This document shows, piece after piece, positions 26,230 to 36,245 of a DNA stretch of 64,000 bases. Positions within the stretch are counted from its first letter, which is position 1; each line of letters begins with the position of its first letter. This DNA is from Flavobacterium sp. TAB 87 (GTDB lineage Bacteria; Bacteroidota; Bacteroidia; Flavobacteriales; Flavobacteriaceae): assembly GCF_001529295.1 (NCBI RefSeq), contig NZ_LLWK01000035.1, positions 186,001 through 250,000 of the forward strand, in the 5' to 3' direction. A model generated the notes under the pieces. That model saw only the letters and a list, made by a program, of their open reading frames with translations, was not told the DNA's origin and searched no databases. Position numbers and translations under genes: made by a program.

Positions 26230-28366
26230 AAAGCAACATCTCCAGCAAAACATTGATGCCATACGAATTGCTTTTAAATTAGAAAAGGAGAACCGAAAAG
26301 CCACCGTAGGCGAAAGACTGCTAATGATGCAATTCAGCGGATTTGGAGGTCTTAAATTTGTATTGAACCCAGTGGAGAAAGAAATAGACATCAACCATTG
26401 GCGAAAAACGGATCTTAATTTTTTTCTAGCAACACAAGTACTGCATCAATTATTAAAAGATAACTCGACTGATGATAAGCAATACCGAAGGTATATTGAT
26501 AGTATGCGAAGTTCCGTACTGACGGCTTTTCATACACCACCACAAGTCATAAATGCAATTTCTGAAACCTCGCGTGAAAGCGGTCTGAACATTAATAAAT
26601 TCCTTGAACCTTCCGCAGGTATCGGTTCATTTATTGAATCTTTTTCAAAGAATCAATTCGTAGCTACTACTGCTTATGAAAAGGATTTACTTACAGGCAA
26701 AATATTAAAACAGCTTTATCCAAATAACAATATCCGTGTCAGCGGTTTTGAAGAAATTCCAGAAAAAGAACAAAAAACTTATGATCTAATTGCAAGTAAT
26801 ATCCCTTTTGGCGATACTTCAGTTTTTGATCTTTCCTATTCTCGAAGTAAGGACGCTACGAAGGTTCAGGCTACCCGAAGCATACACAATTACTTCTTTT
26901 TAAAAGGAACCGATATGCTCCGTGACGGAGGTATATTGGCTTTTATTACTTCACAAGGCGTACTTAATAGTCCTAAAAATGAACCGATACGCAGGGGATT
27001 GATGCAGAATAATAATTTGATTTCTGCAATTCGCTTGCCTAATAATCTCTTTACAGAATATGCTGGTACAGAAGTGGGAAGTGATTTAATCATCCTGCAA
27101 AAGAATACAACGAAGCAAGATTTGAGTGAAACTGAAGAATTGTTTTGCCAAAGCCGGCTAACGGAATTCAATACACCCAGTAATGCTTTATTTCTAAATA
27201 CTACAAAAATTATTCATACTGATGAAAAATTAGGCACCGACCCTTACGGGCAACCTGCTTTAGTTTATTCACATAAAGGAGGAGTTGAAGGGATTGCAAA
27301 GGATTTTAAACAAATACTATCAGCGGATTTTGATAAATATCTGAATATAGAATTGTATAAAGGTGAACAAAATAATGACCATGCTATACAAATTACTGTA
27401 CCACCTGCGGTTAAACCTTCCATAACTCAACCTGTAATAGAGACATTTTCTTCTCCAATTCAAAATAAAAATAGTGTAAAAGAAGAAAGACAGCTCAATA
27501 TTTTTGATCTTTTTGATAACACACAACAAGAATTAGTAGCTGTGGATACAATTGCCAAAACATCCCAAACTAAAAAGAGATCAATTACAGGAAAAAGAAC
27601 TGCAAACGGAATACAGACAAATTTATTTAGTAATTTTAATCAGCATCCTTTCGCATCTTCTGTTCAATCTAACAGAAATAAAGAGACTAGTAAAACTAAA
27701 CAGATTTTTATTGGTGATTTGTTTTCACAGATCAGTGGTATTAGTTCGCCTGAAATTCAACCAATAGTAGCTACCATTCCAGAACCAGCTATCTATAAAG
27801 GAGCGATAAAATCATTTCACCGTAATGAATGCCTTATAATAGATAACGGTTGGGTTGGTTATCTCAAAGATTTTGATAAAGATAGCAGAAAAGCAATATT
27901 CCATCCTTTGCAGTTATCAGCATCCCAAAAAGGAAGAACACAAGCCTATATTGAAGTTAGAGATATTTATCTCGACCTATATCAGAACGAAACCGAAAAG
28001 CATACGGAACATAAGCCAGAACGAGAAACACTCAATAATCTTTACGATGCTTTTGTCAAAAAGTACGGTAACCTCAACAGTGCCGATAATATCAAACTCA
28101 TCAAAACAGACAGTGCAGGAAAAGAGATTCCGTATCTGGAGCGTGTGGTCGGTGGCGTGGTACACAAAGCCGATATTTCCCATCGTCCTGTAAGTTTTTC
28201 GACTGCAACATTAGCCACAGAAAATCCCGATGAAGCATTGTCTGCATCACTGAATAAATACGGTAATGTACACTTGGATTATATGTCAGAAATCAGCGGA
28301 ATTACGTCTGATACTTTGAAAGAATCTTTACAAGATCGTATTTATTATAACCCATTGAAAAAGTAA
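26216..28366 (+). CDS. N-terminal half of a methylase-helicase, cut by a TAA codon
   Basis: This encodes residues 1-716 of what is normally one protein of about 1800 residues. It carries an N6-adenine methylase-like domain: FLEPSAGIGSF (SAM motif I, about 128-138) and DLIASNIPFGD with N195-I-P-F as the catalytic NPPY variant. ATG 26216 is preferred over an upstream TTG because MGFSKKQHLQQNIDAIRIAF matches the usual family N-terminus. The frame ends at TAA 28364-28366, but the same frame stays open without another stop to 31600 and continues the family sequence at once ([11 protein letters not shown]). The TAA replaces an expected Gln codon (CAA or CAG). The protein is therefore truncated unless the stop is read through or is a sequencing error. 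Confidence 0.85.
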   Translation: MGFSKKQHLQQNIDAIRIAFKLEKENRKATVGERLLMMQFSGFGGLKFVLNPVEKEIDINHWRKTDLNFFLATQVLHQLLKDNSTDDKQYRRYIDSMRSSVLTAFHTPPQVINAISETSRESGLNINKFLEPSAGIGSFIESFSKNQFVATTAYEKDLLTGKILKQLYPNNNIRVSGFEEIPEKEQKTYDLIASNIPFGDTSVFDLSYSRSKDATKVQATRSIHNYFFLKGTDMLRDGGILAFITSQGVLNSPKNEPIRRGLMQNNNLISAIRLPNNLFTEYAGTEVGSDLIILQKNTTKQDLSETEELFCQSRLTEFNTPSNALFLNTTKIIHTDEKLGTDPYGQPALVYSHKGGVEGIAKDFKQILSADFDKYLNIELYKGEQNNDHAIQITVPPAVKPSITQPVIETFSSPIQNKNSVKEERQLNIFDLFDNTQQELVAVDTIAKTSQTKKRSITGKRTANGIQTNLFSNFNQHPFASSVQSNRNKETSKTKQIFIGDLFSQISGISSPEIQPIVATIPEPAIYKGAIKSFHRNECLIIDNGWVGYLKDFDKDSRKAIFHPLQLSASQKGRTQAYIEVRDIYLDLYQNETEKHTEHKPERETLNNLYDAFVKKYGNLNSADNIKLIKTDSAGKEIPYLERVVGGVVHKADISHRPVSFSTATLATENPDEALSASLNKYGNVHLDYMSEISGITSDTLKESLQDRIYYNPLKK

Positions 28367-28480
28367 TTTGAAATAACCGAACGCTGGATAGCTGGTAATG
28401 TTGTAGAGAAAGTAGAAGAGATAAATACTTATCTCAAAAATAATCCAAATGATAGAGAAGCAAAAACAAGTCTGACTGCT

Positions 28481-31400
28481 TTGGAAGAAGCTCGACCAAG
28501 ACGTATTGAGTTTGAAGAACTAGATTTTAATCTTGGAGAACGTTGGATACCAACAGGAATTTATGCCCGTTTTGCTTCATCACTTTTCGATACCGATATC
28601 AATATTCACTATTCAGAAAGTACCGATGACCTTTCTATTTCTTGCAAACAAAAGAACGTACACATCTGGGATAAATATGCCGTAAAATCAGAGAGCAGAA
28701 CCTTTGATGGAATTGCTTTACTCAAAAATGCTTTAGTAAATACTACACCCGACATCACAAAAAAAATAACGATCGATGACAAGGAAGTAAAAGTTCGGGA
28801 TATTGAAGCCATACAGATGGCGAATACCAAAATTGATGAAATCAGAATAGCTTTTAATGATTGGCTACACGCGCAAAATGATGAATTCAAAAAACGATTG
28901 ACCGACCAATACAATGATACTTTCAACTGTTTTGTACGTCCGCAATACAATGGAAGCCATCAGGAGTTTCCAGGTCTGGATAGCAAAGCACTAGGAATCG
29001 AAGATCTTTATGGGAGTCAGAAAGATGCCGTTTGGATGATAAAACTTAATGGTGGCGCTATTTGTGATCACGAAGTGGGAGCTGGAAAAACATTGATTAT
29101 GTGTACTGCAGCACAAGAAATGAAACGATTGGGAATGATACATAAGCCAATGATTATGGGCTTGAAAGCTAATGTTCACGAGATAGCAGAAACTTATAGA
29201 AAGGCTTATCCACACGCCAAAATATTATATCCCGGGAAAGAAGATTTCACACCACAGAAACGACAAAGAATTTTCGGAGATATTAAAAACAACGATTGGG
29301 ACTGTGTGATCTTAACCCACGATCAATTTGGAATGATTCCGCAATCTCCCGAAATGCAGAAAGAAATTCTCCAAGCAGAACTAGATACTGTGCAACAAAA
29401 CCTTACTGCTTTGGAAGCACAAGGAAAAGAGATTTCAAGAGGAATGCTCAAAGGTGTTATTGTTCGAAAACAAAATCTTGAAGTAAAACTCAAAACTTTG
29501 GAACACGATATTACCAATCGCAAAGATGATATGGTTGATTTCAAAATGATGGGCATCGACCATTTATTGGTGGATGAAAGCCACCGTTTTAAAAATCTGA
29601 TGTTCAATACCCGCCACGAACGGGTTGCTGGATTGGGAAATCAACAGGGTAGCCAAAAGGCAATGAATTTGCTTTTTGCTATTCGCACCATTCAAGAACG
29701 TACAGGAAAAGATATGGGAGCTACTTTTCTTTCGGGAACTACAATAAGCAATTCACTTACGGAATTATATCTTTTATTCAAATACCTGCGTCCACAAGCA
29801 TTAGAAAAACAAGGTATAAACTGCTTTGATGCTTGGTCAGCAATTTATGCAAGAAAGACGACCGATTATGAATTTTCGGTAGCCAACAACATTGTACAGA
29901 AAGAACGTTTTCGATTTTTTATCAAAGTACCAGAACTAGCACAATTCTATTCGGAAATCACCGATTATAGAACGGCAAAAGATATTGGTATCGACAGACC
30001 TAATAAAACGGAAATACTACATAATATTCCACCAACACCTGAGCAGGAAGTTTTTATTAAAAACCTTATGGAATTTGCGAAATCTGGGAATGCAACTTTA
30101 TTAGGAAGAGCCCCTTTGTCACAAAGTGAAGAAAAAGCGAAGATGTTAATAGCAACAGATTACGCCCGTAAAATGTCACTCGATATGCGAATGATTAGTC
30201 AAAAGTATAAAGACCATCCCGATAGTAAAGCTTCGCATTGCGCTGCAAAATTAGCTCAATACTATAAACGCTTTAATGCGCAAAAAGGAACGCAGTTCGT
30301 ATTCTCAGATTTAGGAACTTACAAACCAAATCAATGGAATGTATATTCCGAAATCAAGCGTAAAATGGTCGAAGATCACAGTATTCCTGCTCACGAAATT
30401 CGTTTCATTCAGGAAGCTAAAAATGACAAGCAACGTAAAGAGTTTATCAATGCAATGAATGAAGGAAAAATTCGTGTCTTATTTGGCTCTACCGATATGC
30501 TCGGTATAGGTGTGAATGCACAGAAACGAACCGTTGCTGTTCATCATCTTGATACGCCTTGGAGACCAAGTGATTTGGCACAGCGTGATGGCAGGGCTAT
30601 TCGTAAGGGAAATGAAATAGCAAAACATTTTGCCGATAACAATGTTGATGTGATTATTTATGCTGTAGAAAAATCATTAGACGGTTATAAATTCAATCTA
30701 TTGTACAATAAACAGCTTTTTATAGATCAGTTGAAAAATAATAATCTCGGTAAGCGTACCATCGATGAGGGGGGTATGGATGAAAAATCAGGTATGAATT
30801 TTTCGGAATACGTGGCTATTCTTTCAGGAAATACCGATCTTTTAGATAAAGCAAAATTAGAAAAACAAGTTGGAGGATTGGAAAGTGAAAAACAGTCGTT
30901 TACTCGTTCTAAGTACAGTTCAAAATATAAGCTTGACGATTCAACTTCAATGTTAGAAAACGCTCAATCCCGATTGGAAAGAATGAATTTAGATTGGACT
31001 AATTTACAGGAGCGTATCCAAAAAAGTTCGGATGGGACAATTGCTAATTCAGTACAATTGGATGGTTTAGCTCCTAATGCAGATGTAAAACAGATTGGAG
31101 TAAAACTCAACGAACTTTCTGAAAAAGCTAGAACTGGAGGTCAGTATGAAGAAATTGGTAAACTGTATGGTTTTACACTTTTAGTAAAAACAGAAATGTC
31201 CGAAAAAGAAGGTATGGATATTAGAATCAATCGCTTCTTAGTTCAAGGAGAAGGAAATATCAAGTACACCTATAACAATGGTATCATTGCCAAAGATCCT
31301 CAAACGGCTACTATGAATTTCTTAAATGCGCTAGAAAAACTTTCTGGTTATATAGAACAAGAGCAAAAGAAAATTATAGAACTAAAGAAAGACCTTCCAG

Positions 31401-31600
31401 TGCTTCAGGAAATAGTGAATGGAGTTTGGGGTAAGGAAGATAGGTTGAGTGAACTTAAAACCGAATTGGCAGCTGTGGAAAGAAAAATACAGTTGTCGAT
31501 TGCTCAAGAAAAAGATAATAAAATTCAGATGAACAATTCAGAACTTAGCAATATTGAAAAAAATAAAGTACGATCGCCTATAAGATTGAGAGTAATTTAA
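28481..31600 (+). CDS. C-terminal SNF2-like helicase half of the same split gene
   Basis: This is in the same frame as the preceding half; the open stretch really begins at 28367. It encodes a superfamily-2 helicase: [10 protein letters not shown] (Walker A, residue 955 onwards of the joined protein), DESHRFKN (Walker B, 1120-1123), [10 protein letters not shown] (motif III) and [12 protein letters not shown] (motif VI). Coiled-coil segments follow. No ATG occurs soon after the nonsense codon; the first usable start is a TTG at 28481 and no strong ribosome site is obvious, so expression of this half alone is doubtful. The intact family is a hallmark of Bacteroidota conjugative elements, possibly protecting or remodelling element DNA. 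Confidence 0.8.
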   Translation: MEEARPRRIEFEELDFNLGERWIPTGIYARFASSLFDTDINIHYSESTDDLSISCKQKNVHIWDKYAVKSESRTFDGIALLKNALVNTTPDITKKITIDDKEVKVRDIEAIQMANTKIDEIRIAFNDWLHAQNDEFKKRLTDQYNDTFNCFVRPQYNGSHQEFPGLDSKALGIEDLYGSQKDAVWMIKLNGGAICDHEVGAGKTLIMCTAAQEMKRLGMIHKPMIMGLKANVHEIAETYRKAYPHAKILYPGKEDFTPQKRQRIFGDIKNNDWDCVILTHDQFGMIPQSPEMQKEILQAELDTVQQNLTALEAQGKEISRGMLKGVIVRKQNLEVKLKTLEHDITNRKDDMVDFKMMGIDHLLVDESHRFKNLMFNTRHERVAGLGNQQGSQKAMNLLFAIRTIQERTGKDMGATFLSGTTISNSLTELYLLFKYLRPQALEKQGINCFDAWSAIYARKTTDYEFSVANNIVQKERFRFFIKVPELAQFYSEITDYRTAKDIGIDRPNKTEILHNIPPTPEQEVFIKNLMEFAKSGNATLLGRAPLSQSEEKAKMLIATDYARKMSLDMRMISQKYKDHPDSKASHCAAKLAQYYKRFNAQKGTQFVFSDLGTYKPNQWNVYSEIKRKMVEDHSIPAHEIRFIQEAKNDKQRKEFINAMNEGKIRVLFGSTDMLGIGVNAQKRTVAVHHLDTPWRPSDLAQRDGRAIRKGNEIAKHFADNNVDVIIYAVEKSLDGYKFNLLYNKQLFIDQLKNNNLGKRTIDEGGMDEKSGMNFSEYVAILSGNTDLLDKAKLEKQVGGLESEKQSFTRSKYSSKYKLDDSTSMLENAQSRLERMNLDWTNLQERIQKSSDGTIANSVQLDGLAPNADVKQIGVKLNELSEKARTGGQYEEIGKLYGFTLLVKTEMSEKEGMDIRINRFLVQGEGNIKYTYNNGIIAKDPQTATMNFLNALEKLSGYIEQEQKKIIELKKDLPVLQEIVNGVWGKEDRLSELKTELAAVERKIQLSIAQEKDNKIQMNNSELSNIEKNKVRSPIRLRVI

Positions 31601-31866
31601 AGAGCTTTTGCAAGAAGAGGTATCTATTATTCGTCCAGTTTATCCATTTTTTTATTTACTATTAAAAGCTATTGCCATATGGTAAAAAAGAAGCAAAAAT
31701 CATAGAATCTTAAAATAAGGGAATCAGTTTAATTTTGCATCAATAGTTGAATCCATCAATTAGAATATCCTTGCAAAAATTTGTAATAAGAAAGGCTTTG
31801 AATAAGTCACTAATTTCATCGTTATAACCTACAAATTTATTATTAGAAATAAATTAATATTTGTTT

Positions 31867-32754
31867 TTAGAGTGAAGTAATAATGCCTAGTTTAAAGCTG
31901 TATATTGTGTTTTTAGCACCATTGAATTGAGTTGAAATGTCTTTTCCCGTAATTAAATAGGAAGTATCTATACCTTCAGAAATATTTGTTAAATCGAAGC
32001 TACCAGTGGTTGTTACAGAAAATGTTTTATTTAGTTTATATCCAAATACTATATCAATATTATATCCAGATCCTTTTGAAGTTTGAGAAAAACTTACAGG
32101 GTGTTTAAAAACTTCAATTAAATTCCAGTCGGCCTCAGCATTATAATTTACTTTATGATAGCTTAAAGTTAAAGAGGTATGTATAAATTTATTTAATGAG
32201 ATGTTAGTTTTTATAGAAATTTCAATTCCGCTCATATCGGTTTGATATGTGCTTTGTAAGTCTTGCATCTCATTGTTTAATATATAAAACTTCTGTTTTG
32301 TTAAGTAATAAAGTATTGATGGTGTTAATATACTTTTACTGGAAAATCGAATTGGAAAACTAAAACCCGTTTTTAATGCTGTAAAATAACCTTTATTACT
32401 TATGAATTTTTTTTCAAAAAATGGATTATTACGATTGTCTGCCTTATAATCTGTATCTGTGCCTTCACCATTAATAACTTCATTTTTATTTAATAATGCA
32501 GATATTAGAATTGAGTTTGTTAGCTTATATTCTCCTTTAATATAAGCACCTAAAGATTTTATATTATTAAATTTTAATTCAGAAAGTATATTAGGGGACT
32601 TGCCTTGTGCATTTCCTGCAATAGACCAATTGAGACTGCTAGAATTGTAAAGACTTCCTATCTCTAAGTGGAGTCCCTTTTGTGTGGACTGAGAATGAAC
32701 ATCTAAATATTTGATGAATAAAAAATATATAAGAAATAAAGTAAAGATTTTCAT
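31867..32754 (-). CDS. outer-membrane beta-barrel protein
   Basis: A 295-residue protein with a cleavable signal peptide (MKIFTLFLIYFLF to about SQS) and alternating amphipathic strands throughout, for example LGAYIKGEYKLTNSILISALLN, YFTALKTGFSFPIRF and TIYSFKLGIITSL at the C-terminus. The N-terminal SSSLNWSIAGNAQGKSPNILSEL block resembles omptin- or Protochlamydia-type porin sequences, but I cannot confirm the catalytic residues of an omptin protease. It is the last gene of a leftward cluster with the astacin protease and a lipoprotein, though a terminator-like hairpin separates it from the protease. It may be a receptor or secretion barrel for that set. Confidence 0.6.
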   Translation of the reverse strand: MKIFTLFLIYFLFIKYLDVHSQSTQKGLHLEIGSLYNSSSLNWSIAGNAQGKSPNILSELKFNNIKSLGAYIKGEYKLTNSILISALLNKNEVINGEGTDTDYKADNRNNPFFEKKFISNKGYFTALKTGFSFPIRFSSKSILTPSILYYLTKQKFYILNNEMQDLQSTYQTDMSGIEISIKTNISLNKFIHTSLTLSYHKVNYNAEADWNLIEVFKHPVSFSQTSKGSGYNIDIVFGYKLNKTFSVTTTGSFDLTNISEGIDTSYLITGKDISTQFNGAKNTIYSFKLGIITSL

Positions 32755-32769
32755 TAGTTTTTAAATAAA

Positions 32770-32810
32770 AACAAGGTTTAAGGTCATACAATAATACCCT
32801 AAACCTTGTT
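32770..32810 (-). terminator. terminator after the astacin gene
   Basis: AACAAGGTTTA (32770-32780) pairs with TAAACCTTGTT (32800-32810). On the minus strand the stem is followed by TTTTATTTAA, so it fits an intrinsic terminator for the protease gene, with some readthrough to the barrel gene possible. Confidence 0.65.
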
Positions 32811-32832
32811 TGAAATTAATTATAAAATATTT

Positions 32833-33933
32833 TTAGAAAACATTTGGCAATAGACAACAATTTGGTGGGGTTGGATTGCCATTGTTTAATTGTGCTTGAA
32901 AAGAAATTCTTTCGGAAGCATTCATAATAGTATTATCTGACTTATATACAATTGGCGCTAATTCTGCATATACATCCGAACGAGCTATATATGGTATATA
33001 ATAACTATTAGCCCATCTTCTATCAGCATCTGAAAGTACTGTTCCTCCAGTCCATGTAGAACCATCTGATTTTTTTGTCATTACAGGTACAGATGGGTTT
33101 ATTGCAAATCCGTAAGAATCATACATCATTATAGAGTTATAATCTATTGAGCCAATTGCAGAATAATTAGTTGTAATTTTTGTAAAATTATGCTGATTTG
33201 CAGTTGGTACGTTTGATAAGTTGATATTAATTGAATTATCTCTGTCAAATCTAGTTTGTTCATGTCTTAAACCTATAGCATGTCCAATTTCATGAATGGC
33301 TACTTGTGTTGCTTGATAAGAAGCAAGATTAATTACTTGCCTTCCCCCAACTCTTCCTACAGATGAATTATTTACAGTAGAGTTGACAAATTCTATATAT
33401 GGATAAGCAAAACCATAGGTAGGATCTACTGTTGGTTGACCTGTTGCATTATAAAACCTTATATTAGTATTTGCCTCCCAATGTTGAAGAGCCTGTTGAA
33501 CTATATATTTACGATCTGGAGTTAAATCTGATGCATAGACAAATCTTACCATTGCCCACATATTGTAAGATGTAGGATATTGACCGAACGCTCTTGGTAC
33601 TGCAAGGCCATCATTACCAGCTTCAAAAGGAATATTGTAAACAGGATGTGCTTTTGATAGTTTATTAGCTTCTTGGAATCCCATAGTAATAAAATCCCCC
33701 TCTTCATTTAATGTTTTTAATTGTGTCAAGGATAATAGCATATCACCCTCAAAGTAAAAGTCTTCTCCCTTTTTTTCGACAACAGCTCCGGATTTTAAAG
33801 TGATGAGCCCATCTTTCATTGAAGAAAAATCAGTTGTATTGATTGCATTTGTATTTTCGGAAGGTTCATCATTGCTGTCACAAGAAACTAGTACAAGCAG
33901 AATAAAGACAGAGGTTCTTAAAAGTTTTTTCAT
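32833..33933 (-). CDS. astacin-type (M12A) metalloprotease lipoprotein
   Basis: A 366-residue zinc protease with a lipobox (LVLVSC near residue 19), so probably lipid-anchored. The catalytic motif HEIGHAIGLRHE at residues 214-225 is the exact astacin pattern HExxHxxGxxHE, and a Met-turn, SIMMYDSYG, follows. The segment from about 25 to 110 is likely a propeptide. Flavobacteria are known to secrete astacins (flavastacin of Elizabethkingia). The C-terminus ends in a short NCCLLPNVF with paired cysteines. It is followed by a terminator hairpin and preceded by a second lipoprotein gene. The promoter region upstream shares a palindrome with the divergent oxoamine synthase gene, so the two may be co-regulated. 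Confidence 0.88.
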   Translation of the reverse strand: MKKLLRTSVFILLVLVSCDSNDEPSENTNAINTTDFSSMKDGLITLKSGAVVEKKGEDFYFEGDMLLSLTQLKTLNEEGDFITMGFQEANKLSKAHPVYNIPFEAGNDGLAVPRAFGQYPTSYNMWAMVRFVYASDLTPDRKYIVQQALQHWEANTNIRFYNATGQPTVDPTYGFAYPYIEFVNSTVNNSSVGRVGGRQVINLASYQATQVAIHEIGHAIGLRHEQTRFDRDNSININLSNVPTANQHNFTKITTNYSAIGSIDYNSIMMYDSYGFAINPSVPVMTKKSDGSTWTGGTVLSDADRRWANSYYIPYIARSDVYAELAPIVYKSDNTIMNASERISFQAQLNNGNPTPPNCCLLPNVF

Positions 33934-34003
33934 AAAATTAAAAATTAAAAGTTAAGAAATATTAAATACGTTATTTTTTATAAGACCATAATGAATCGAT
34001 TTA

Positions 34004-34672
34004 CTAGTTCATAGTATCATTTTCATTATAAATATGTTGTATTTTAGATAGTTTGTCATTCTTGAAGAATAAATAAACTGATGAAGATCCACTTCTTGAG
34101 GTACTTATGTCAGTATCGAATGTAAAGTTCCATTCATTGTAATTTGCCATATCGGTATCAAAAGGTTTTTCTAACCATTTATTAGACAAAATTATTTTAT
34201 AATCTTTATATGTGGGATCTTGATAAATAGACAGCAATTTTTGTTTAATTCCATCAATAGGGTCATTTAATAGGATCGTAGCTTCATCAGACATGTTTTC
34301 TGGCCATTTAGCAATTGGATTTAAAAGCGCCCCCCCTTTCTCTATCTCTTTCACTTTGTTTTGATCAAATTGAATAAGAACACGTTCAATGACTTCAGAC
34401 GGGGATTGCAAAGTGATTGCTCTATATAAACTGAGATCACTTTTTAATTCATTAGGATTTAAAAAAGGTTTTCTGTTTGATATACCAAGATCATTAAAGT
34501 TTTTTTGAGTGCCTAACTCTTGAAGTTGTTTGTACACTTCTGTAGGAGTGCTTCCTATTTGGAGTGTCCATTTTGAGCCACTTGTTATATTTTCAGTTTT
34601 AGGAAAGGATTCATCATTTGTACAAGAAATATATAATAAAATAGGTAGGATTAATAATGCAATTTTTTTCAT
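34004..34672 (-). CDS. hypothetical lipoprotein, 222 aa
   Basis: A 222-residue protein with a signal peptide and lipobox (LLYISC, Cys near residue 17). The mature protein is mixed alpha/beta with no motif that I recognise; TLQIGSTPTEVYKQLQELG near its start resembles the small BamE/SmpA-type or peptidase-inhibitor-like folds, but not convincingly. It is encoded immediately upstream of the astacin gene on the same strand (70 bases), so it may be an inhibitor, chaperone or immunity partner of the protease. That role is inferred only from position. Confidence 0.55.
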   Translation of the reverse strand: MKKIALLILPILLYISCTNDESFPKTENITSGSKWTLQIGSTPTEVYKQLQELGTQKNFNDLGISNRKPFLNPNELKSDLSLYRAITLQSPSEVIERVLIQFDQNKVKEIEKGGALLNPIAKWPENMSDEATILLNDPIDGIKQKLLSIYQDPTYKDYKIILSNKWLEKPFDTDMANYNEWNFTFDTDISTSRSGSSSVYLFFKNDKLSKIQHIYNENDTMN

Positions 34673-34712
34673 AATTATTTTTTTAATTTATATTAAATAT
34701 CTTTTAGCAAGA

Positions 34713-34748
34713 CAAATATAATAAATTATCCCGTATGTGGGAATTTTA
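34713..34748 (-). promoter_or_regulatory. promoter and operator of the lipoprotein-astacin genes
   Basis: TATATTTG on the minus strand (34713-34720) fits the flavobacterial -7 box. Directly upstream, ATTATCCCG-TATG-TGGGAATTTTAT (about 34725-34748) is an imperfect palindrome related to the one in front of the divergent synthase gene. Binding here should block the promoter. Confidence 0.5.
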
Positions 34749-34819
34749 TAAAATAAATTTTAATTTTTCTGAATATAATTATTTTAAGATTTGAGATTTA
34801 TTTTTAAATGATTCATATT

Positions 34820-34855
34820 GAATTATCCCGTGTTCGGGAATAATTCATATATTTA
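34820..34855 (+). promoter_or_regulatory. operator and promoter of the oxoamine synthase gene
   Basis: GAATTATCCCG, TGTT and CGGGAATAATTC (34820-34846) form a near-perfect palindrome. TATATTTA at 34848-34855, right after it, is a good -7 box in a position to serve the ATG at 34877. The core CCCG-N4-(C/T)GGGAAT is shared with the site at 34725-34748. Confidence 0.5.
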
Positions 34856-34876
34856 GACAATTAAATCTTATAAAAT

Positions 34877-36154
34877 ATGTCAGTACCCCATAACATAGAC
34901 TTTACTAAAGCTAGTTTTAAAAATTTTGAAAATATTCCAAATCTAAATGCATTTGAAAAAGCAGAAGCTTTTAAAGATTTTACCAATTACATGGAAATAG
35001 AGGGGCACATGAATTATCGTTTTGTAACACATAATGGCTGTGGTCCCGAAATTTTAATAAGTTCTCCTTTTCAAGACGGACCAAAGTCCTGTGTTAGCCT
35101 TGTATCTAATGATTATTTAAACTTTACACAGCATCCAAAAATTAAGGCAGCTGCAATTGCCGGTATTAATCAGTATGGAACAGGAGCAGGAGCATCACCT
35201 TTAATTGGTGGTCATCACGAATATCACGTGAAGTTAGAAAATAAACTATCAACTTTTTTTAATAGACCCAAAGACTCTTCCTTGATTTACACTACTGGAT
35301 ATACAGCGAATAGTTCAACATTACTAGCATTGCTTAAAAGTAATGATTGTGCAATTGTGGATATGGCAGTTCATGCCAGTGTGTACGAAGGTTTATTAGA
35401 AACGAATGTTAAAACTTTTCCTCATAATAACCTTGATTATTTAGAGAGAGCTTTGTCTGCTACGAAATCAAAATTTCTTACGCGATTAGTTATAATAGAT
35501 GGTGTTTATTCACAAGATGGAGATCTTGCTAAAATCGATAAAATTTATGAGCTTACTAAACAATATGGAGCTTATCTTATGGTTGATGATGCTCATGGTA
35601 TTGGAGTTTTGGGAAAAAATGGTAGAGGAGCAATCGAAATGTTTAACCTATTAGATAAAGTTGATATTATTTCAGGTACTTTAAGCAAAGCTTTTGGACA
35701 CATAGGGGGATTTATAATTTCAAAGCCAGAAGTAGCTAATTATCTTAAATTTCAAGCCCGTCAACAAGTTTTTTCTTCAACTTCTACTCCAGCAACTAAT
35801 GGCTTGTTAGTCGCACTTGATTTGATTGATGAAGAACCAGAATGGCGAGTTAGACTTGCTGAAAATGTAGCCTATTTTAAAAAGGGACTACTAGATATGA
35901 ATCTTAATATAGGAACAACGGAATCACCTATAATACCTGTGAAGATCGGAGATGCCCATAAAACTGGTGACGCTGCTAGATTATTGCTTAAAGCAGGTGT
36001 CTATGCTAATGCTATAGTTTATCCAGGAGTTTCACGTAAAGATTCCAGAATCCGAACAAGTTTAATGGCTACTCATACTAAGGAACATTTAGATATGGCT
36101 TTAAATGCATTTGAGCATGTTAATCAGAAGTTAGGTATTTCTATAAAGCAATAA
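34877..36154 (+). CDS. alpha-oxoamine synthase family PLP enzyme (BioF/SPT/CqsA-like)
   Basis: A 425-residue PLP enzyme of the alpha-oxoamine synthase family, which join an amino acid to an acyl thioester with loss of CO2. Visible signatures are SLVSNDYLNFTQHPK, YGTGAGASPLIGGHHEYH, the DDAHGIGVLG cofactor loop, and SGTLSKAFGHIGG with Schiff-base lysine K271. The length and the extra N-terminal about 60 residues fit the sphingolipid-type (serine palmitoyltransferase) and autoinducer-type (CqsA/LqsA) branches better than BioF; no other biotin genes are nearby. It is flanked by a TetR regulator downstream and by divergently encoded secreted proteins under a matching operator. Product identity is unknown; a lipid or a signal molecule are the leading options. 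Confidence 0.85.
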   Translation: MSVPHNIDFTKASFKNFENIPNLNAFEKAEAFKDFTNYMEIEGHMNYRFVTHNGCGPEILISSPFQDGPKSCVSLVSNDYLNFTQHPKIKAAAIAGINQYGTGAGASPLIGGHHEYHVKLENKLSTFFNRPKDSSLIYTTGYTANSSTLLALLKSNDCAIVDMAVHASVYEGLLETNVKTFPHNNLDYLERALSATKSKFLTRLVIIDGVYSQDGDLAKIDKIYELTKQYGAYLMVDDAHGIGVLGKNGRGAIEMFNLLDKVDIISGTLSKAFGHIGGFIISKPEVANYLKFQARQQVFSSTSTPATNGLLVALDLIDEEPEWRVRLAENVAYFKKGLLDMNLNIGTTESPIIPVKIGDAHKTGDAARLLLKAGVYANAIVYPGVSRKDSRIRTSLMATHTKEHLDMALNAFEHVNQKLGISIKQ

Positions 36155-36193
36155 TTTTTAAGTAATTAAATATTACTTTTTTTTGATTATTCA

Positions 36194-36240
36194 TTAATGT
36201 TAATTAAATACATAATTTTGTATATTAAATCTAACATTAA
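36194..36240 (+). promoter_or_regulatory. promoter flanked by inverted repeat, TetR gene
   Basis: TTAATGTTA (36194-36202) and TAACATTAA (36232-36240) are perfect inverted copies on either side of a -7 box, TAATTTTG (36213-36220), just upstream of the TetR ATG at 36246. This is the usual layout of TetR self-repression. Confidence 0.5.
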
Positions 36241-36245
36241 ATATT

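Noticed and set aside
31867..32754. Omptin protease identity for the beta-barrel protein
   Set aside because: The N-terminal block is omptin- or porin-like, but I could not place the catalytic Asp/His residues, so only a beta-barrel is claimed.
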